Shown here: in pieces, positions 38,396 to 48,923 of the stretch | Numbering within the stretch: the stretch's first letter is position 1 | How the letters are laid out: every line of letters starts with the position of its first letter | Assembly (NCBI RefSeq): GCF_018687635.1 | Contig: NZ_CP061300.1 | Location: forward strand, 124,001 to 188,000 | Direction of reading: 5' to 3' | DNA from: Polynucleobacter sp. MWH-Braz-FAM2G | GTDB taxonomy: Bacteria > Pseudomonadota > Gammaproteobacteria > Burkholderiales > Burkholderiaceae | DNA: 64,000 nt | Position numbers and translations under genes: made by a program | The notes under the pieces: model-generated | What the model saw: only the letters and a program-made list of their open reading frames with translations | Told to the model about the DNA's origin: nothing | Databases searched by the model: none

Positions 38396-40018
38396 ATGTT
38401 GATTTTAGAAAACGCCTTTGCAAATTCAGCTTTCATGAGTAATGAAGGTTACCAAGCGCCAAACCGATTCCTTATTTTGGGATTGGGGGAATCTGGCATA
38501 GCTATGGCTAAGTGGTGCTTGAGAAACGGCGCCGAGGTGCGTTTAGCAGATACGCGTGACCAAACTGCAATGACCGAACGTCAAAATGCATGGCTAGAAG
38601 AACTTCGTATTGCGGGTCTAAAGGATATTTGTTTTGGACCTTTAGATGACGACTTGCTCAAAGATATCGATGTGATAGGTATCAGCCCGGGCTTGTCTCC
38701 GCTTCAAGAGCCAATCAAAACTTTCTTGGTCAAGGCTGAGAATGTTGAAATTGATGTATGGAGTGAGATTGAATTTTTCGCACGTGCAATTTCAGCATTA
38801 AGTCGTATGGCTGAAGTTCAACAATCGACTTATAAAACTTCAGTATTAGCAGTTACTGGAACCAATGGCAAAACCACCACCACTGCATTAACTGGACAAT
38901 TATGTGAGCGCGCTGGTAAGAAAGTCGCGGTGGCAGGAAACATTAGTCCTGCAGCTCTAGAGAAACTGATGAGCTGCTTGGATTTGGCTGATCAAATTGA
39001 AGATATGCCTGATATTTGGGTATTGGAGTTATCTAGCTTTCAATTAGTCTATACCTATACATTTAACGCTACAGCCGCAACAGTATTGAATATCACTCAA
39101 GATCACTTAGATTGGCACGGTGATCTTCAGGCATACGCACAGGCAAAGTCAAGAATATTTGGCGCTGATACAGTTTGCATTCTGAATCGCGATGATTCTT
39201 TAGTGATGAGTTTGCTTCCTGAAGAACAAAAATCAGAAAAGACTATTGTGACCTTTGGCTCCAATCGTCCTGATGAGCAGGGTGCCTTTGGTATTGAGCA
39301 TGACTTACGTGCTGGCGGAATTGATTGGTTGGTATGGGCGGAAGTGGACGAAGATGTAGAGCCAAAACCTAAACGTCGTCGTAAGTCTGCGGTTGTAGAG
39401 GATGATGAGCCACTACGTCTTAAGCGCTTGATTCCTGCAGACGCTTTAAGAATCCGTGGACGACACAATGCATTAAATGCGTTGGCTGCACTGGCTTTAG
39501 CACGTGCCGCTCATTTGCCCATGAATGTTTTATTGCATGGTCTGCGTGACTACCATGGTGAGCCACATCGTGTACAGAGTATTGCGGTCGTTAAAGATGT
39601 TGAATATGTTGACGATAGCAAAGGAACTAATGTTGGTGCAACTGTCGCAGCCTTGAATGGTCTCGGTAGTAATGAGTCTGGAAAGCGCATTTGGTTAATA
39701 GCTGGCGGCGAAGGTAAAGGCCAAGACTTCAGTCCATTACGTGAGCCAGCATTACGTTTTGTAAAAGGCGCATTTTTAATCGGTAAAGATGGTGCCGCTA
39801 TTGGTGAGGCTTTGGGTTCCGAGATTCCAAGCACTAATTGTGGAGATTTGGTTTCTGCAGTTCAAGCGGCTGCAGCTAAAGCAATTTCCGGTGATTTAGT
39901 TCTACTATCTCCGGCATGTGCGAGTCTAGATCAATTCCGTGACTATGTTGAAAGAGCTCAGGTTTTTGCTGCAGAGGTAGAGGAGCTTGGAATGCGCTTT
40001 GAGGGTGTTCAGGTATGA
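38396..40018 (+). CDS. murD: UDP-MurNAc-L-alanine:D-glutamate ligase, with inserted charged loop
   Basis: The protein has 540 aa, about 100 longer than E. coli MurD (438 aa). The UDP-binding domain has 'LILGLGESGIAMAKW' (26-40), the P-loop is 'LAVTGTNGKTTTTALTGQLC' (151-170), then 'LELSSFQL' and 'NITQDHLDWHGD'. Between the central and C-terminal domains, about residues 315-345, lies a strongly charged stretch with 'KPKRRRK' followed by an acidic 'VVEDDE' segment. The C-terminal 'YVDDSKGTNVGATVAAL' is normal. ATG 38396 begins the frame; an ATG 13 codons later (38435) would give a more usual leader. Confidence 0.95.
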   Translation: MLILENAFANSAFMSNEGYQAPNRFLILGLGESGIAMAKWCLRNGAEVRLADTRDQTAMTERQNAWLEELRIAGLKDICFGPLDDDLLKDIDVIGISPGLSPLQEPIKTFLVKAENVEIDVWSEIEFFARAISALSRMAEVQQSTYKTSVLAVTGTNGKTTTTALTGQLCERAGKKVAVAGNISPAALEKLMSCLDLADQIEDMPDIWVLELSSFQLVYTYTFNATAATVLNITQDHLDWHGDLQAYAQAKSRIFGADTVCILNRDDSLVMSLLPEEQKSEKTIVTFGSNRPDEQGAFGIEHDLRAGGIDWLVWAEVDEDVEPKPKRRRKSAVVEDDEPLRLKRLIPADALRIRGRHNALNALAALALARAAHLPMNVLLHGLRDYHGEPHRVQSIAVVKDVEYVDDSKGTNVGATVAALNGLGSNESGKRIWLIAGGEGKGQDFSPLREPALRFVKGAFLIGKDGAAIGEALGSEIPSTNCGDLVSAVQAAAAKAISGDLVLLSPACASLDQFRDYVERAQVFAAEVEELGMRFEGVQV

Positions 40019-41286
40019 ATATAAAAGAAAAATTATTTCCTGAGAATCGCCTTGGCTTAAATCGCTTTTGGAATTTTTCTAGAGGTGGAATTGATAACTT
40101 CCGCACTGGCTTGCGTGATGCAGCTTCGGGTGTTGAGCGGACCCGTTCTCGTATGATGGATTATGACCAGTTACTAGTGTGGGCAGTTTTATCGCTGATG
40201 TTAATCGGTCTAGTGATGGTGTACTCCGCATCCATTACTTTGGCTGACGGGCCAAAGTATGCTAACTACAGCAGTAATTTCTTCTTAATCCGCCACATGA
40301 TTTCGTTGGTGATTGCGATTGGAGTCGGAGTTTGGGTATTCAATATTCCCACGAAGGTCTGGGATCGTTATTCCCCAATCATTTTTGGTATTACGGTTTT
40401 ATTGTTAATTGTTGTTTTGATTCCAGGTTTAGGTAAGGGTGTCAATGGCGCTAAACGTTGGATTCCTTTGGGGTTAATGAATTTTCAGCCATCTGAGTTG
40501 ATGAAATTTGCAGCAGTCATATTTGCAGCCAGCTATACAGTTCAGCGCCAAGAATATTTGCATTCGTTTGTTAAGGGCATGTTGCCTATGGGCATTGCCG
40601 TTGCTCTAGTTGGAGGTCTCCTAATGGCTGAGCCAGATATGGGCGCCTTCGTAGTAGTTGCATTAATTGCTTTTGGAATTCTCTTTTTGGGCGGTATCAA
40701 CGCAAAATTATTTGGTGGCCTAATTGCTGTTGGTTTATTAAGTGGTGCAACCATGATTGCGCTCTCTCCATTTCGTCGCGGACGTATGTTGGCATTTATG
40801 GATCCTTGGCAAGTGGATAACGCTGCTAATAAAGGCTATCAGTTAACCCATTCACTCATGGCATTTGGGCGAGGTGAATGGTTTGGTACTGGACTTGGCG
40901 GTAGTGTTGAGAAACTGCACTACTTACCAGAGGCGCACACCGATTTCATCATGGCCGTAATTGGTGAAGAGCTTGGATTTGTTGGTGTGGTAGTCATGAT
41001 CTTTTTGTTTTATTGGATAGTTCGTCGTGCATTCTTGATTGGTCGCACTGCTTTGCAATTGGATCGTAGTTTCGCTGGCTTAGCTGCCAAAGGAGTGGCG
41101 ATTTGGATAGGTTGGCAGGCTTTTATCAACATGGGCGTGAATCTTGGGCTGCTTCCAACTAAAGGTTTGACTTTGCCATTGGTAAGCTATGGCGGCTCAG
41201 GAATCCTAATGAATGCAGTAGCTATAGCTATGTTACTTCGTGTGGATTATGAGAATCGCATCTTGATGCGCGGAGGGAAGCTTTGA
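40015..41286 (+). CDS. ftsW: Septal peptidoglycan glycosyltransferase FtsW (SEDS family)
   Basis: The 423-aa SEDS protein has a cytoplasmic N-terminal leader of about 50 residues, then ten membrane helices. Motifs are 'VMVYSASITLADG', 'NGAKRWIPLGLMNFQPSELMKFA', 'LMAEPDMGAFVVVALIAFGILFLGG' (catalytic Asp region), 'GRGEWFGTGLGGSVEKLHYLPEAHTDFI' and 'GLTLPLVSYGGSGILMNAVA'. It polymerises lipid II at the septum together with FtsI. Its TGA overlaps the TTG start of murG. Confidence 0.96.
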   Translation: MNIKEKLFPENRLGLNRFWNFSRGGIDNFRTGLRDAASGVERTRSRMMDYDQLLVWAVLSLMLIGLVMVYSASITLADGPKYANYSSNFFLIRHMISLVIAIGVGVWVFNIPTKVWDRYSPIIFGITVLLLIVVLIPGLGKGVNGAKRWIPLGLMNFQPSELMKFAAVIFAASYTVQRQEYLHSFVKGMLPMGIAVALVGGLLMAEPDMGAFVVVALIAFGILFLGGINAKLFGGLIAVGLLSGATMIALSPFRRGRMLAFMDPWQVDNAANKGYQLTHSLMAFGRGEWFGTGLGGSVEKLHYLPEAHTDFIMAVIGEELGFVGVVVMIFLFYWIVRRAFLIGRTALQLDRSFAGLAAKGVAIWIGWQAFINMGVNLGLLPTKGLTLPLVSYGGSGILMNAVAIAMLLRVDYENRILMRGGKL

Positions 41287-42356
41287 CTAAACCCTCAATT
41301 CTAGTAATGGCTGGTGGTACTGGCGGGCATATTTTCCCAGGACTGGCTGTCGCTGAATATTTGCGGATTTGTGGCTGGAACGTTTCTTGGTTAGGAAATC
41401 AAACTGGCATGGAGTATCGCTTGGTGAAGTCTTGCGATTTTCCATTTGAGGCAGTTGAGTTTGGCGGCTTACGCGGTAAAGGTTTAATGACAAAGTTGAT
41501 GTTACCCATCAATCTCATGCGTGCTTGCTTCCAAAGCTGGAAGATCATGCGTCGATTAAAGCCGAATGTAGTACTCGGAATGGGTGGATATATCACCTTC
41601 CCAGGCGGTTTGGTCACAAAACTTTTGAAACGCCCATTAGTCTTGCATGAGGCTAATTCAATTGCTGGTAGTGCTAATTTAGCGCTGAGCAAAATCGCCA
41701 TGCGTACTTTGACTGGATTCCCAGACACGATGGCAAATGCAGAATGGGTTGGCAATCCCATTCGTGAAGAATTTGATCATATGATGGCGCCTGCAGTTAG
41801 ATACGAACAGCGTCAAGGGCCTTTATCTATTTTGGTAGTCGGTGGTAGCTTAGGGGCTGCGGCTCTTAATGAAAATATTCCTGCTGCCTTGGCCCTCATT
41901 CCAGAAGAGTCACGTCCTAAAGTCATTCATCAGGCTGGCGATAAGCATTTAGTAGATCTTCAAAAACGCTATGCAGATTTAGGTGTGACTGCAGATATTC
42001 GTCCTTTTATTGATGATATGCCAGCAGCATACTCACAAGCGGATTTGGTGATTTGTCGCTCAGGAGCTATGACAGTTTCTGAGATTGCGGCTTGTGGGGT
42101 CGCGTCTTGTTTGATTCCATTCCCCTTTGCAATTGATGATCATCAAACTGCTAATGCAGAGTTTTTATCAAATGCGGATGCAGCAATTTTATTGCCGCAA
42201 CAATTTCTGAATCCACAGGATTTAGCTTTAATGATCCAAAATTTAAATCGTTCAGCGCTGAAAGAGATGGCACTACGCGCACATTCATTGTCTAAGCCGC
42301 ATGCTACGCAACGCGTGGCCGAAGTATGTGCAGACTGCGCGGGGGTGGGTATATGA
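41283..42356 (+). CDS. murG: UDP-GlcNAc:lipid I N-acetylglucosaminyltransferase
   Basis: The 357-aa GT28 enzyme makes lipid II at the inner membrane. '[20 protein letters not shown]' (GGTGGH at 11-16), '[12 protein letters not shown]', '[19 protein letters not shown]', '[16 protein letters not shown]' and '[17 protein letters not shown]' are all family blocks. The start is TTG overlapping the ftsW TGA (TTGA) and has a strong GGAGGG 5 nt upstream; no ATG lies before the active-site glycine loop, so the rare start is well supported. Confidence 0.97.
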   Translation: MTKPSILVMAGGTGGHIFPGLAVAEYLRICGWNVSWLGNQTGMEYRLVKSCDFPFEAVEFGGLRGKGLMTKLMLPINLMRACFQSWKIMRRLKPNVVLGMGGYITFPGGLVTKLLKRPLVLHEANSIAGSANLALSKIAMRTLTGFPDTMANAEWVGNPIREEFDHMMAPAVRYEQRQGPLSILVVGGSLGAAALNENIPAALALIPEESRPKVIHQAGDKHLVDLQKRYADLGVTADIRPFIDDMPAAYSQADLVICRSGAMTVSEIAACGVASCLIPFPFAIDDHQTANAEFLSNADAAILLPQQFLNPQDLALMIQNLNRSALKEMALRAHSLSKPHATQRVAEVCADCAGVGI

Positions 42357-43789
42357 AGCATATAGTTCAGCAAATTCATTTTGTCGGTATCGGTGGTGCT
42401 GGTATGAGCGGTATTGCTGAGGTGCTTTTGAATTTGGGATATCAAGTCTCAGGCTCTGACCTTGCTGAAGGTGCAGTTACTAAGCGATTGAAAGATTTGG
42501 GGGCTGTAATTCATATTGGGCACGACCCTAAAAATATTGGCACTGCTGAAGCGGTGGTGATCTCCACCGCAGTCGCCGGAAATAACCCAGAAGTTTTAGC
42601 TGCACGCGCCGCAAAGGTTCCTGTGATCCAGCGTGCCGTGATGTTGGGTGAATTAATGCGCTTGAAGCAGGGCATTGCGATTGCAGGAACACATGGCAAA
42701 ACAACCACTACCAGCTTGGTCGCATCAGTGTTGGCGGAAGGTGGCCTTGATCCAACTTTTGTAATTGGTGGAAAACTAAATTCTGCAGGTGCTAATGCAC
42801 GCTTAGGGCGTGGTGATTTTATTGTGGTTGAGGCAGATGAATCTGATGCTTCATTCTTGCAATTGTTTCCAGCAATGGAGGTTGTTACCAACATTGATGC
42901 TGATCATATGGAAACTTACCAGCATGATATGGCGCGCTTGAAACAAGCATTTGTCCAGTTTATTCAACGCATGCCATTTTATGGTGTGGCGGTACTTTGT
43001 ATTGATGATGCAAATGTACGGGACATCATTCCATTTGTATCTCAACCAGTTCTTCGTTACGGGCTATCGGAAGATGCGGATATTCGTGCGAGTAATATTC
43101 GCGCTGATGGTGCTCAAATGCACTTTACCGTAGACCGTCGTACGGTTCGAAGACATGGCAATAAACCGGGACCACTCAACATTACCCTGAATTTGCCTGG
43201 CTTACATAACGTTCGCAATGCACTGGCTGCTATTGGAATAGCTACTGAATTAGGCGTCGGAGATGAGGCCATTACTAAAGCGCTCTCGGAATTTGGGGGA
43301 GTTGGCCGTCGCTTTCAGCGACATGGAGAAATTGGATTAGCAAAGGGTGGCAGATTCACATTGATTGATGACTATGGGCATCATCCTGTAGAGATGGCAG
43401 CCACTTTAGCTGCTGCAAGAGGGGCATATCCAGGCCGTCGCTTGGTATTGGCATTCCAGCCGCATCGCTTCACAAGAACTCGCGATTGCTTTGGTGATTT
43501 TGTTCAAGTCCTAAAAAGTTTTGATGCATTAGTGTTGACTGATGTGTACCCAGCGGGCGAGGCAAAGATACCAGGAGCAGATGGAAAAAGTTTGATGAAG
43601 GCCGCTATTGCTGAAGATAAAAGTTCTAAATCATTATTAAATTCAGACGCGGTTGCCTATGCTGCAAATGTCGCTGAGATGCCAGAAAAACTAAGTCAAG
43701 TTTTAAAAGATGGGGATGTATTAATTACGATGGGTGCAGGATCAATTTCTGCCTTGCCGCATATGTTGGTGGAGGCAAAGTATGTCTAA
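42353..43789 (+). CDS. murC: UDP-MurNAc:L-alanine ligase
   Basis: The 478-aa Mur ligase begins the cytosolic peptide stem. '[20 protein letters not shown]' (UDP domain), '[20 protein letters not shown]' (P-loop), '[16 protein letters not shown]', '[13 protein letters not shown]' and '[20 protein letters not shown]' are diagnostic. The ATG overlaps the murG stop as ATGA; the frame extends nine codons upstream inside murG but without family similarity. Confidence 0.97.
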   Translation: MKHIVQQIHFVGIGGAGMSGIAEVLLNLGYQVSGSDLAEGAVTKRLKDLGAVIHIGHDPKNIGTAEAVVISTAVAGNNPEVLAARAAKVPVIQRAVMLGELMRLKQGIAIAGTHGKTTTTSLVASVLAEGGLDPTFVIGGKLNSAGANARLGRGDFIVVEADESDASFLQLFPAMEVVTNIDADHMETYQHDMARLKQAFVQFIQRMPFYGVAVLCIDDANVRDIIPFVSQPVLRYGLSEDADIRASNIRADGAQMHFTVDRRTVRRHGNKPGPLNITLNLPGLHNVRNALAAIGIATELGVGDEAITKALSEFGGVGRRFQRHGEIGLAKGGRFTLIDDYGHHPVEMAATLAAARGAYPGRRLVLAFQPHRFTRTRDCFGDFVQVLKSFDALVLTDVYPAGEAKIPGADGKSLMKAAIAEDKSSKSLLNSDAVAYAANVAEMPEKLSQVLKDGDVLITMGAGSISALPHMLVEAKYV

Positions 43790-44795
43790 GGTGAGTGCTA
43801 ATTTGAGCTCTTGGGGCGAACGTGTTCAGGCCAGTTTGGCTGGCTTGGATGTAAAGTCATTGGGTCGCGTAGGTGTATTGCTTGGCGGCAAGTCTGGTGA
43901 GCGAGAAATCTCACTGATGTCAGGCAATGGTGTTTTAGATGCATTACGGTCAAAAGGTGTTGATGCTTATGCCTTCGATACGGGTATGCGTTGCCCCACA
44001 GAATTGGCGAAAGAAAAATTTGACCGAATTTTCATTTCTCTGCATGGCCGCTTTGGGGAAGATGGAACGATTCAAGGTTTATTAGAGTTGTTAGGATTAC
44101 CTTACACAGGTAGTGGTGTTTTGGCTTCTGCTTTAGCTATCGACAAGATTGCAACAAAACAAATATGGATTAGCAATGGGCTGTCTACTCCTGATTATGT
44201 GGAATTAACAGCATCAAGTGATTGGAATGCAGTTGTTCAGCATTTAGGTTTGCCGCTAATTGTGAAGCCTGCGCACGAAGGCTCCTCTTTGGGTTTAACT
44301 AAAGTGAAATCCGCTGAAGAATTGCCAGCCGCCTACAAACTTGCTGCTGGATTGGATAAAAAGGTTGTTGCAGAAACCTGCATTATTGGCGATGAGTTGA
44401 CTTGCCCATTGGTGGGATATGGCAGTACGGCTGAAGCTTTGCCAGTGATCAAAATTATCCCCCCGCAGGCTAATTATGATTTTCACAATAAATATTTCTC
44501 TGATGAAACTCAGTATTTATGTCCAACTGGTCTTTCTCCAGAAGTCAATTCCACTGTTCAGGAATTAGCTTTGGCAGCATACAGAGCATTAGGTTGTCGT
44601 ACATGGGGTCGTGCGGATGTGATGTTGGATCAAAAAACCGGCAAACCCTATCTACTGGAAATGAATACTTCACCAGGAATGACTTCGCACTCTTTGGTGC
44701 CAATGGCTGCCAAAGCTGCTGGCATTGAATACGCTGATTTAGTGCTTTGGCTATTGAGTCAGACATTGAAGCAAGGGGAGAGTGCTCCTGCATGA
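43782..44795 (+). CDS. ddl: D-alanine:D-alanine ligase
   Basis: The 337-aa ATP-grasp enzyme makes D-Ala-D-Ala for MurF. '[20 protein letters not shown]', '[21 protein letters not shown]', '[16 protein letters not shown]' and '[21 protein letters not shown]' are present. A leader of about 25 residues precedes the conserved core. ATG 43782 overlaps the murC end by 8 bp and is preferred to an internal upstream reading in murC. Confidence 0.96.
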   Translation: MSKVSANLSSWGERVQASLAGLDVKSLGRVGVLLGGKSGEREISLMSGNGVLDALRSKGVDAYAFDTGMRCPTELAKEKFDRIFISLHGRFGEDGTIQGLLELLGLPYTGSGVLASALAIDKIATKQIWISNGLSTPDYVELTASSDWNAVVQHLGLPLIVKPAHEGSSLGLTKVKSAEELPAAYKLAAGLDKKVVAETCIIGDELTCPLVGYGSTAEALPVIKIIPPQANYDFHNKYFSDETQYLCPTGLSPEVNSTVQELALAAYRALGCRTWGRADVMLDQKTGKPYLLEMNTSPGMTSHSLVPMAAKAAGIEYADLVLWLLSQTLKQGESAPA

Positions 44796-45649
44796 GTAAC
44801 TTCATGGACCGATTTGGTGAAATTTTCTCTATGTTGATGGCTCCACTTTGGAATCACTCTGATCGCATGGAAAAGCTGAGTCGCCTATTGATGCGTTGCT
44901 TTACGGTGATGTTGGTTGTTGGCGTTTTATTTTGGTTAAGTCAGCGCCCTGTTTTCGCTTTGAAACAAATTCAAATTGAGCCAGTTGCTGGACAAACTCT
45001 GAAACATATTAATAAGCCTATCGTTAAGCAACAGGTATTAGAAACGGTACAGGGTAATTTCTTCAGCGTTCGCTTGGAAGATGTGAAACGTGGTTTTGAA
45101 AGTATGCCCTGGGTCCGACATGCTAATGTGCGTAGGGTTTGGCCAAATGGATTGATAGTGAGTATCGAGGAGCAAAAGCCTTTCGGTACCTGGGGTGGAT
45201 CAGAAAGTCATACCCTCATGAATACACATGGCGAGTTATTTGCTGGACGTGTTTCCGAGGTGAGTGAGGATATACGTTTGATCGATTTCTATGGCCCCGC
45301 AGATGCAGGCAAAGAAGTATTGAGTCTTTATGAAAGAGCCAACAATTGGTTTAAGCCATGGGGAGCAGAGGTAACTAGTCTTGCTCTCACTGAGCGCTAT
45401 GCATGGCATGTAAAGCTCTCTAATGGAATGAAGATTGAGTTCGGTCGCGATGAAGAAAGCTCTGATAAAAATTTAACCGAGGAACGTGTCGCACGCTTAT
45501 TTAAGTATTGGCCCCAAGTACAGGAAAAGTGGGCAAACCGAATTGATGCGGTCGATTTACGTTATGCAAATGGTTTTGCTGTTCATCTTGCTTCTGCAAG
45601 CTTGAAAAAGAATGAAGTAGACGGGAAAAAAAGTGAGTTGAAGCAATGA
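44792..45649 (+). CDS. ftsQ: Cell division protein FtsQ
   Basis: The 285-aa bitopic protein has a cytoplasmic tail of about 35 residues and a TM about 37-55 ('[20 protein letters not shown]'). The periplasmic POTRA domain ('[20 protein letters not shown]', '[45 protein letters not shown]' in segments) comes next, then a beta domain with '[20 protein letters not shown]'. It recruits FtsL/FtsB to the divisome. The start overlaps the ddl stop as ATGA, and the end overlaps ftsA likewise. Confidence 0.94.
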   Translation: MSNFMDRFGEIFSMLMAPLWNHSDRMEKLSRLLMRCFTVMLVVGVLFWLSQRPVFALKQIQIEPVAGQTLKHINKPIVKQQVLETVQGNFFSVRLEDVKRGFESMPWVRHANVRRVWPNGLIVSIEEQKPFGTWGGSESHTLMNTHGELFAGRVSEVSEDIRLIDFYGPADAGKEVLSLYERANNWFKPWGAEVTSLALTERYAWHVKLSNGMKIEFGRDEESSDKNLTEERVARLFKYWPQVQEKWANRIDAVDLRYANGFAVHLASASLKKNEVDGKKSELKQ

Positions 45650-46875
45650 GTAAAGACAATCGAGATATTTTGGTTGGTTTAGATATTGGAACATCCAAGG
45701 TGGTTGCCTTGGTTGCTGAATTAGCCCCTGATGGTCAATTCAATGTAGTTGGTGTTGGCCAAACAGCATCTAAAGGACTTAAAAAGGGCGTTGTAGTCAA
45801 TATTGAAGCTACTGTTCAGTCGATTCAGAAAGCGCTTGAAGAGGCTGAAGTGATGGCTGACCGTCAGATCGTCCAAGTCTTTACTGGCATTGCAGGTAAT
45901 CATATCGTTAGTTTTAACTCTAGCGGCATGGTTGCAATACGCGATAAAGAGGTTAGCTCAGGAGATGTTGAGCGAGTGCTAGAAACGGCAAAAGCAATCA
46001 ACATTCCAACGGATCAGCAGATCCTACACATTCTTGTTCAAGAATTCATCATTGATGGTCAAGAAGATGTGCGTGAGCCAATTGGTATGAGCGGTTTGCG
46101 TTTGGAGGTAAAGGTTCACATTGTTACTGGAGCTGTGAGCGCCGCACAAAATATTGTGAAGTGTGTACGCCGTTGTGGTCTTGAAGTGAATGATCTTATT
46201 TTGCAGCCTCTAGCTTCAAGTCTGGCAGTGTTAACTGAAGATGAGAAAGAGCTAGGTGTTGTTTTGGTCGATATTGGTGGTGGTACGACGGATATCGCAA
46301 TTTATTGTCAGGGCTCTATTCGCCATACTGCTGTTATTCCTATTGCGGGCGATCAAATTACAAATGACATTGCAATGGCATTACGTACACCAACGATTGA
46401 TGCTGAAGATTTGAAGATTGCATACGGTATCGCGCGTCAAGAGATGGCTGATCCAACTGCAATGATTGATGTGCCTGGTGTGGGTGATCGTGAGCCGCGC
46501 CCAATGTCTAAGCAAGCCCTTGCAGCGGTTATTGAACCACGAGTTGAAGAATTATTTACTCTCGTAAGAGGTGTGGTTCGAGACTCCGGCTATGAAGATA
46601 TGGTTTCTTCCGGAATTGTGCTGACTGGAGGGACTGCATTAATGCCAGGCATGGTGGAGTTGGCAGAGCAAGTCTTCTTAAGGCCGGCTCGCATTGGTAC
46701 GCCTGAGTACCGCGGACATTTACATGAGGTTTTGCGTAGTCCTAGATATGCCACCAGCATTGGTTTGCTGATGGAAGGTCAAGCTCAATTATTGCGTGGT
46801 CGTCGTGTATCCCAATCGGGAGCGCTGCAGGGAGTGATCTCGCGTATGAAAGAATGGTTTACTGGAAATTTTTAA
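45646..46875 (+). CDS. ftsA: Cell division protein FtsA
   Basis: The 409-aa actin-fold ATPase anchors FtsZ to the membrane. 'ILVGLDIGTSKVVALVAEL' (phosphate 1), the 1C domain, 'VVLVDIGGGTTDIAIYCQGS' (phosphate 2) and 'SSGIVLTGGTALMPGMVELA' (adenosine) appear in order. The C-terminus 'GVISRMKEWFTGNF' is the expected amphipathic membrane-targeting helix. It precedes ftsZ by 48 bp. Confidence 0.97.
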   Translation: MSKDNRDILVGLDIGTSKVVALVAELAPDGQFNVVGVGQTASKGLKKGVVVNIEATVQSIQKALEEAEVMADRQIVQVFTGIAGNHIVSFNSSGMVAIRDKEVSSGDVERVLETAKAINIPTDQQILHILVQEFIIDGQEDVREPIGMSGLRLEVKVHIVTGAVSAAQNIVKCVRRCGLEVNDLILQPLASSLAVLTEDEKELGVVLVDIGGGTTDIAIYCQGSIRHTAVIPIAGDQITNDIAMALRTPTIDAEDLKIAYGIARQEMADPTAMIDVPGVGDREPRPMSKQALAAVIEPRVEELFTLVRGVVRDSGYEDMVSSGIVLTGGTALMPGMVELAEQVFLRPARIGTPEYRGHLHEVLRSPRYATSIGLLMEGQAQLLRGRRVSQSGALQGVISRMKEWFTGNF

Positions 46876-46923
46876 GTTTTTTCGTCGTCGTCAATGTAGT
46901 TTGTTTTTTACCTAGGAGGGTAT

Positions 46924-48264
46924 ATGGAATTTGAAATGTTAGATCAAGAAACAGCTGGCAAGACCATTATTAAAGTGGTTGGAGTCGGTGGTGCTGGCGG
47001 CAATGCTGTGCAGCATATGATCCGTCGCGGAGTGAGCGGAGTAGAGTTCATTTGCATGAACACCGATGCGGGCGCTTTACAGCGTTCTGAAGCATCTGTG
47101 AATTTGCAATTGGGCTCTAGCGGATTAGGCGCTGGTGCTAAACCTGAAATTGGAGCGGCTTCAGCTGAAGAGGCGCGTGCTCGCATTGCGGATACATTGC
47201 AAGGCGCGCATATGGTGTTCATTACTGCGGGTATGGGTGGCGGCACTGGAACGGGTGCGGCTCCAATTGTGGCTCAAGTAGCCAAAGAAATGGGCATTCT
47301 CACTGTTGGAGTAATTAGTAAGCCATTTGATTTTGAAGGTGTAAAACGTCTAAAGGTTGCAGAGAACGGTGCTGCCGAACTTGAGTCTTATGTAGATTCA
47401 CTGATTGTTGTTCTCAATGAAAAACTTTTCGAAGTAATGGGTGAAGATGCTGAGTTTGACAAAGCATTTGCTTGTGCTGATGACGTATTGCATAACGCTG
47501 TGTCTGGTATTGCAGAAATTATTAATGTTCAAGGTTTGATTAACGTTGACTTTGAAGACGTTAAGACAGTCATGGGCGAGCAAGGCAAGGCAATGATGGG
47601 AACAGCAACTGTTTCCGGTATGGATCGTGCACGTTTAGCTGCTGAAGCTGCAGTTGCATCACCTCTGCTTGAAGGTGTCGATCTATCTGGTGCGCGTGGC
47701 GTATTGGTAAACATTACTGCTAGCCGTTCATTGAAGTTATCTGAAACTCGTGAAGTAATGGCTGCTATTCGTGGATATGCTGCAGATGATGCAACCGTGA
47801 TCTTCGGTACTGTGTATGACGAGAGCTTAGGCGATGCCTTGCGCGTAACTGTAGTTGCTACTGGTTTGAATAATCCTCAAGCCCGAAAAAATAATCAGCC
47901 TGAAGTTGTCTGGAGGCAAGCTACTGGTACGCATGATGCAATCCCAACTATGGCAGATTTAAATAGCTTCGCTCCTGCTAGCGCATCAGCAGTTATGAGT
48001 AAGGTGAACGTTGATTCTGCCTTAGGTACAAGTGCAGGTATGGCGTTAACCGGTTCTGGTGCTGCACCTGTTGCTCCAAGTACATCAGCAAGTAGCGGGG
48101 TTGATTACAGTCAATATGATTTGCCACGGGTGTTTCGTAGCTCTCGTGAGGCGAGTCCTGCGCCTACATTAGGCGCTGATAGCTCGCCTCAGGCTAAATC
48201 CATGTTGGATAAAGGGGCTGATTACTATGAAATCCCAGCCTTTTTGCGTAAACAAGCAGATTAA
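46924..48264 (+). CDS. ftsZ: Cell division GTPase FtsZ
   Basis: The 446-aa tubulin homologue has '[18 protein letters not shown]' near the start and the GTP signature GGGTGTG at residues 105-111. T7-loop '[13 protein letters not shown]' and '[19 protein letters not shown]' follow. A variable Ala/Ser-rich linker spans about 320-430, and the conserved C-terminal peptide '[12 protein letters not shown]' (435-446) binds FtsA/ZapD-type partners; zapD is also in this window. A strong GGAGG (TAGGAGGGTAT) precedes the ATG. Confidence 0.98.
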   Translation: MEFEMLDQETAGKTIIKVVGVGGAGGNAVQHMIRRGVSGVEFICMNTDAGALQRSEASVNLQLGSSGLGAGAKPEIGAASAEEARARIADTLQGAHMVFITAGMGGGTGTGAAPIVAQVAKEMGILTVGVISKPFDFEGVKRLKVAENGAAELESYVDSLIVVLNEKLFEVMGEDAEFDKAFACADDVLHNAVSGIAEIINVQGLINVDFEDVKTVMGEQGKAMMGTATVSGMDRARLAAEAAVASPLLEGVDLSGARGVLVNITASRSLKLSETREVMAAIRGYAADDATVIFGTVYDESLGDALRVTVVATGLNNPQARKNNQPEVVWRQATGTHDAIPTMADLNSFAPASASAVMSKVNVDSALGTSAGMALTGSGAAPVAPSTSASSGVDYSQYDLPRVFRSSREASPAPTLGADSSPQAKSMLDKGADYYEIPAFLRKQAD

Positions 48265-48295
48265 TTAACTGCTTAATACAATAGGTAATTGCAAA

Positions 48296-48346
48296 ATGCC
48301 AGCGCGGCGCCCCTCCGGACGACGAATCCCGCGCTTGCGTTGGCAT
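48296..48346. repeat. GC-rich imperfect hairpin between ftsZ and the peroxiredoxin gene
   Basis: ATGCCA (48296-48301) pairs with TGGCAT (48341-48346) and GCGCGG (48302-48307) with CCGCGC (48329-48334). A 6-nt bulge (TTGCGT) lies on the right arm and the 21-nt loop is GC-rich, with an inner GGA...TCC. No T tract follows, so it is not a classic terminator. It contrasts sharply with its AT-rich flanks and could be a processing or attenuation structure, a small RNA element or a dispersed repeat. Confidence 0.6.
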
Positions 48347-48376
48347 GCTTACTAACAATTATTTATTGGAGATGTC

Positions 48377-48877
48377 ATGATTGCTGTTGGACAAAAATTA
48401 CCGAACGCCACTCTTTACGAATTTTTTGATGAAGAAAGTGAAGGTTGCTCTTTGGGGCCAAATGCTTTTGAAGTGGAGAAATTGGCAGCAGGAAAAAAGA
48501 TTGTAATTTTCGCTCTACCTGGCGCATTTACACCAACCTGCTCTGCAAAGCATGTGCCTAGTTATGTTGAGCACTACGATGCTATTAAGGCTAAGGGTGT
48601 TGATGAGATTTGGTGTGTTTCAGTGAATGACCCATTCGTAATGGGTGCATGGGGGCGCGATCAAAAAGTAGGTAAAAAGATACGCATGTTGGGTGATGGT
48701 AGTTGTGAATTCACCAAAAAACTTGGCTTGGAGTTGGACTTAGTTGCCCGTGGTCTCGGCGTTCGCTCTGATCGTTATGCAATGATTGTTGAAGACGGTG
48801 TAGTGAAATCTTTGGATCGTGAAGCACCTGGCAAGTATGAAGTAAGTGATGCTGCTTCTGTCCTCAAAAAACTATAA
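48377..48877 (+). CDS. Peroxiredoxin, Prx5 type
   Basis: The 166-aa thioredoxin-fold peroxidase reduces hydrogen and alkyl peroxides. The peroxidatic Cys is in 'ALPGAFTPTCSAKHVPSYVE' (PxxxTxxC), and the conserved Arg is in 'GLGVRSDRYAMIVEDGVV'. 'VNDPFVMGAWGRDQ' is typical of the Prx5 subfamily, as is the short C-terminus. A second Cys for an atypical two-Cys mechanism is not obvious. It is placed between ftsZ and lpxC, an arrangement also found in other Burkholderiales as far as I recall. GGAG lies 9 nt before the ATG. Confidence 0.93.
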   Translation: MIAVGQKLPNATLYEFFDEESEGCSLGPNAFEVEKLAAGKKIVIFALPGAFTPTCSAKHVPSYVEHYDAIKAKGVDEIWCVSVNDPFVMGAWGRDQKVGKKIRMLGDGSCEFTKKLGLELDLVARGLGVRSDRYAMIVEDGVVKSLDREAPGKYEVSDAASVLKKL

Positions 48878-48923
48878 TTTGCATCGGTTAGTCTATTAAG
48901 CCCCTGAATTTAGAGATGTCATT

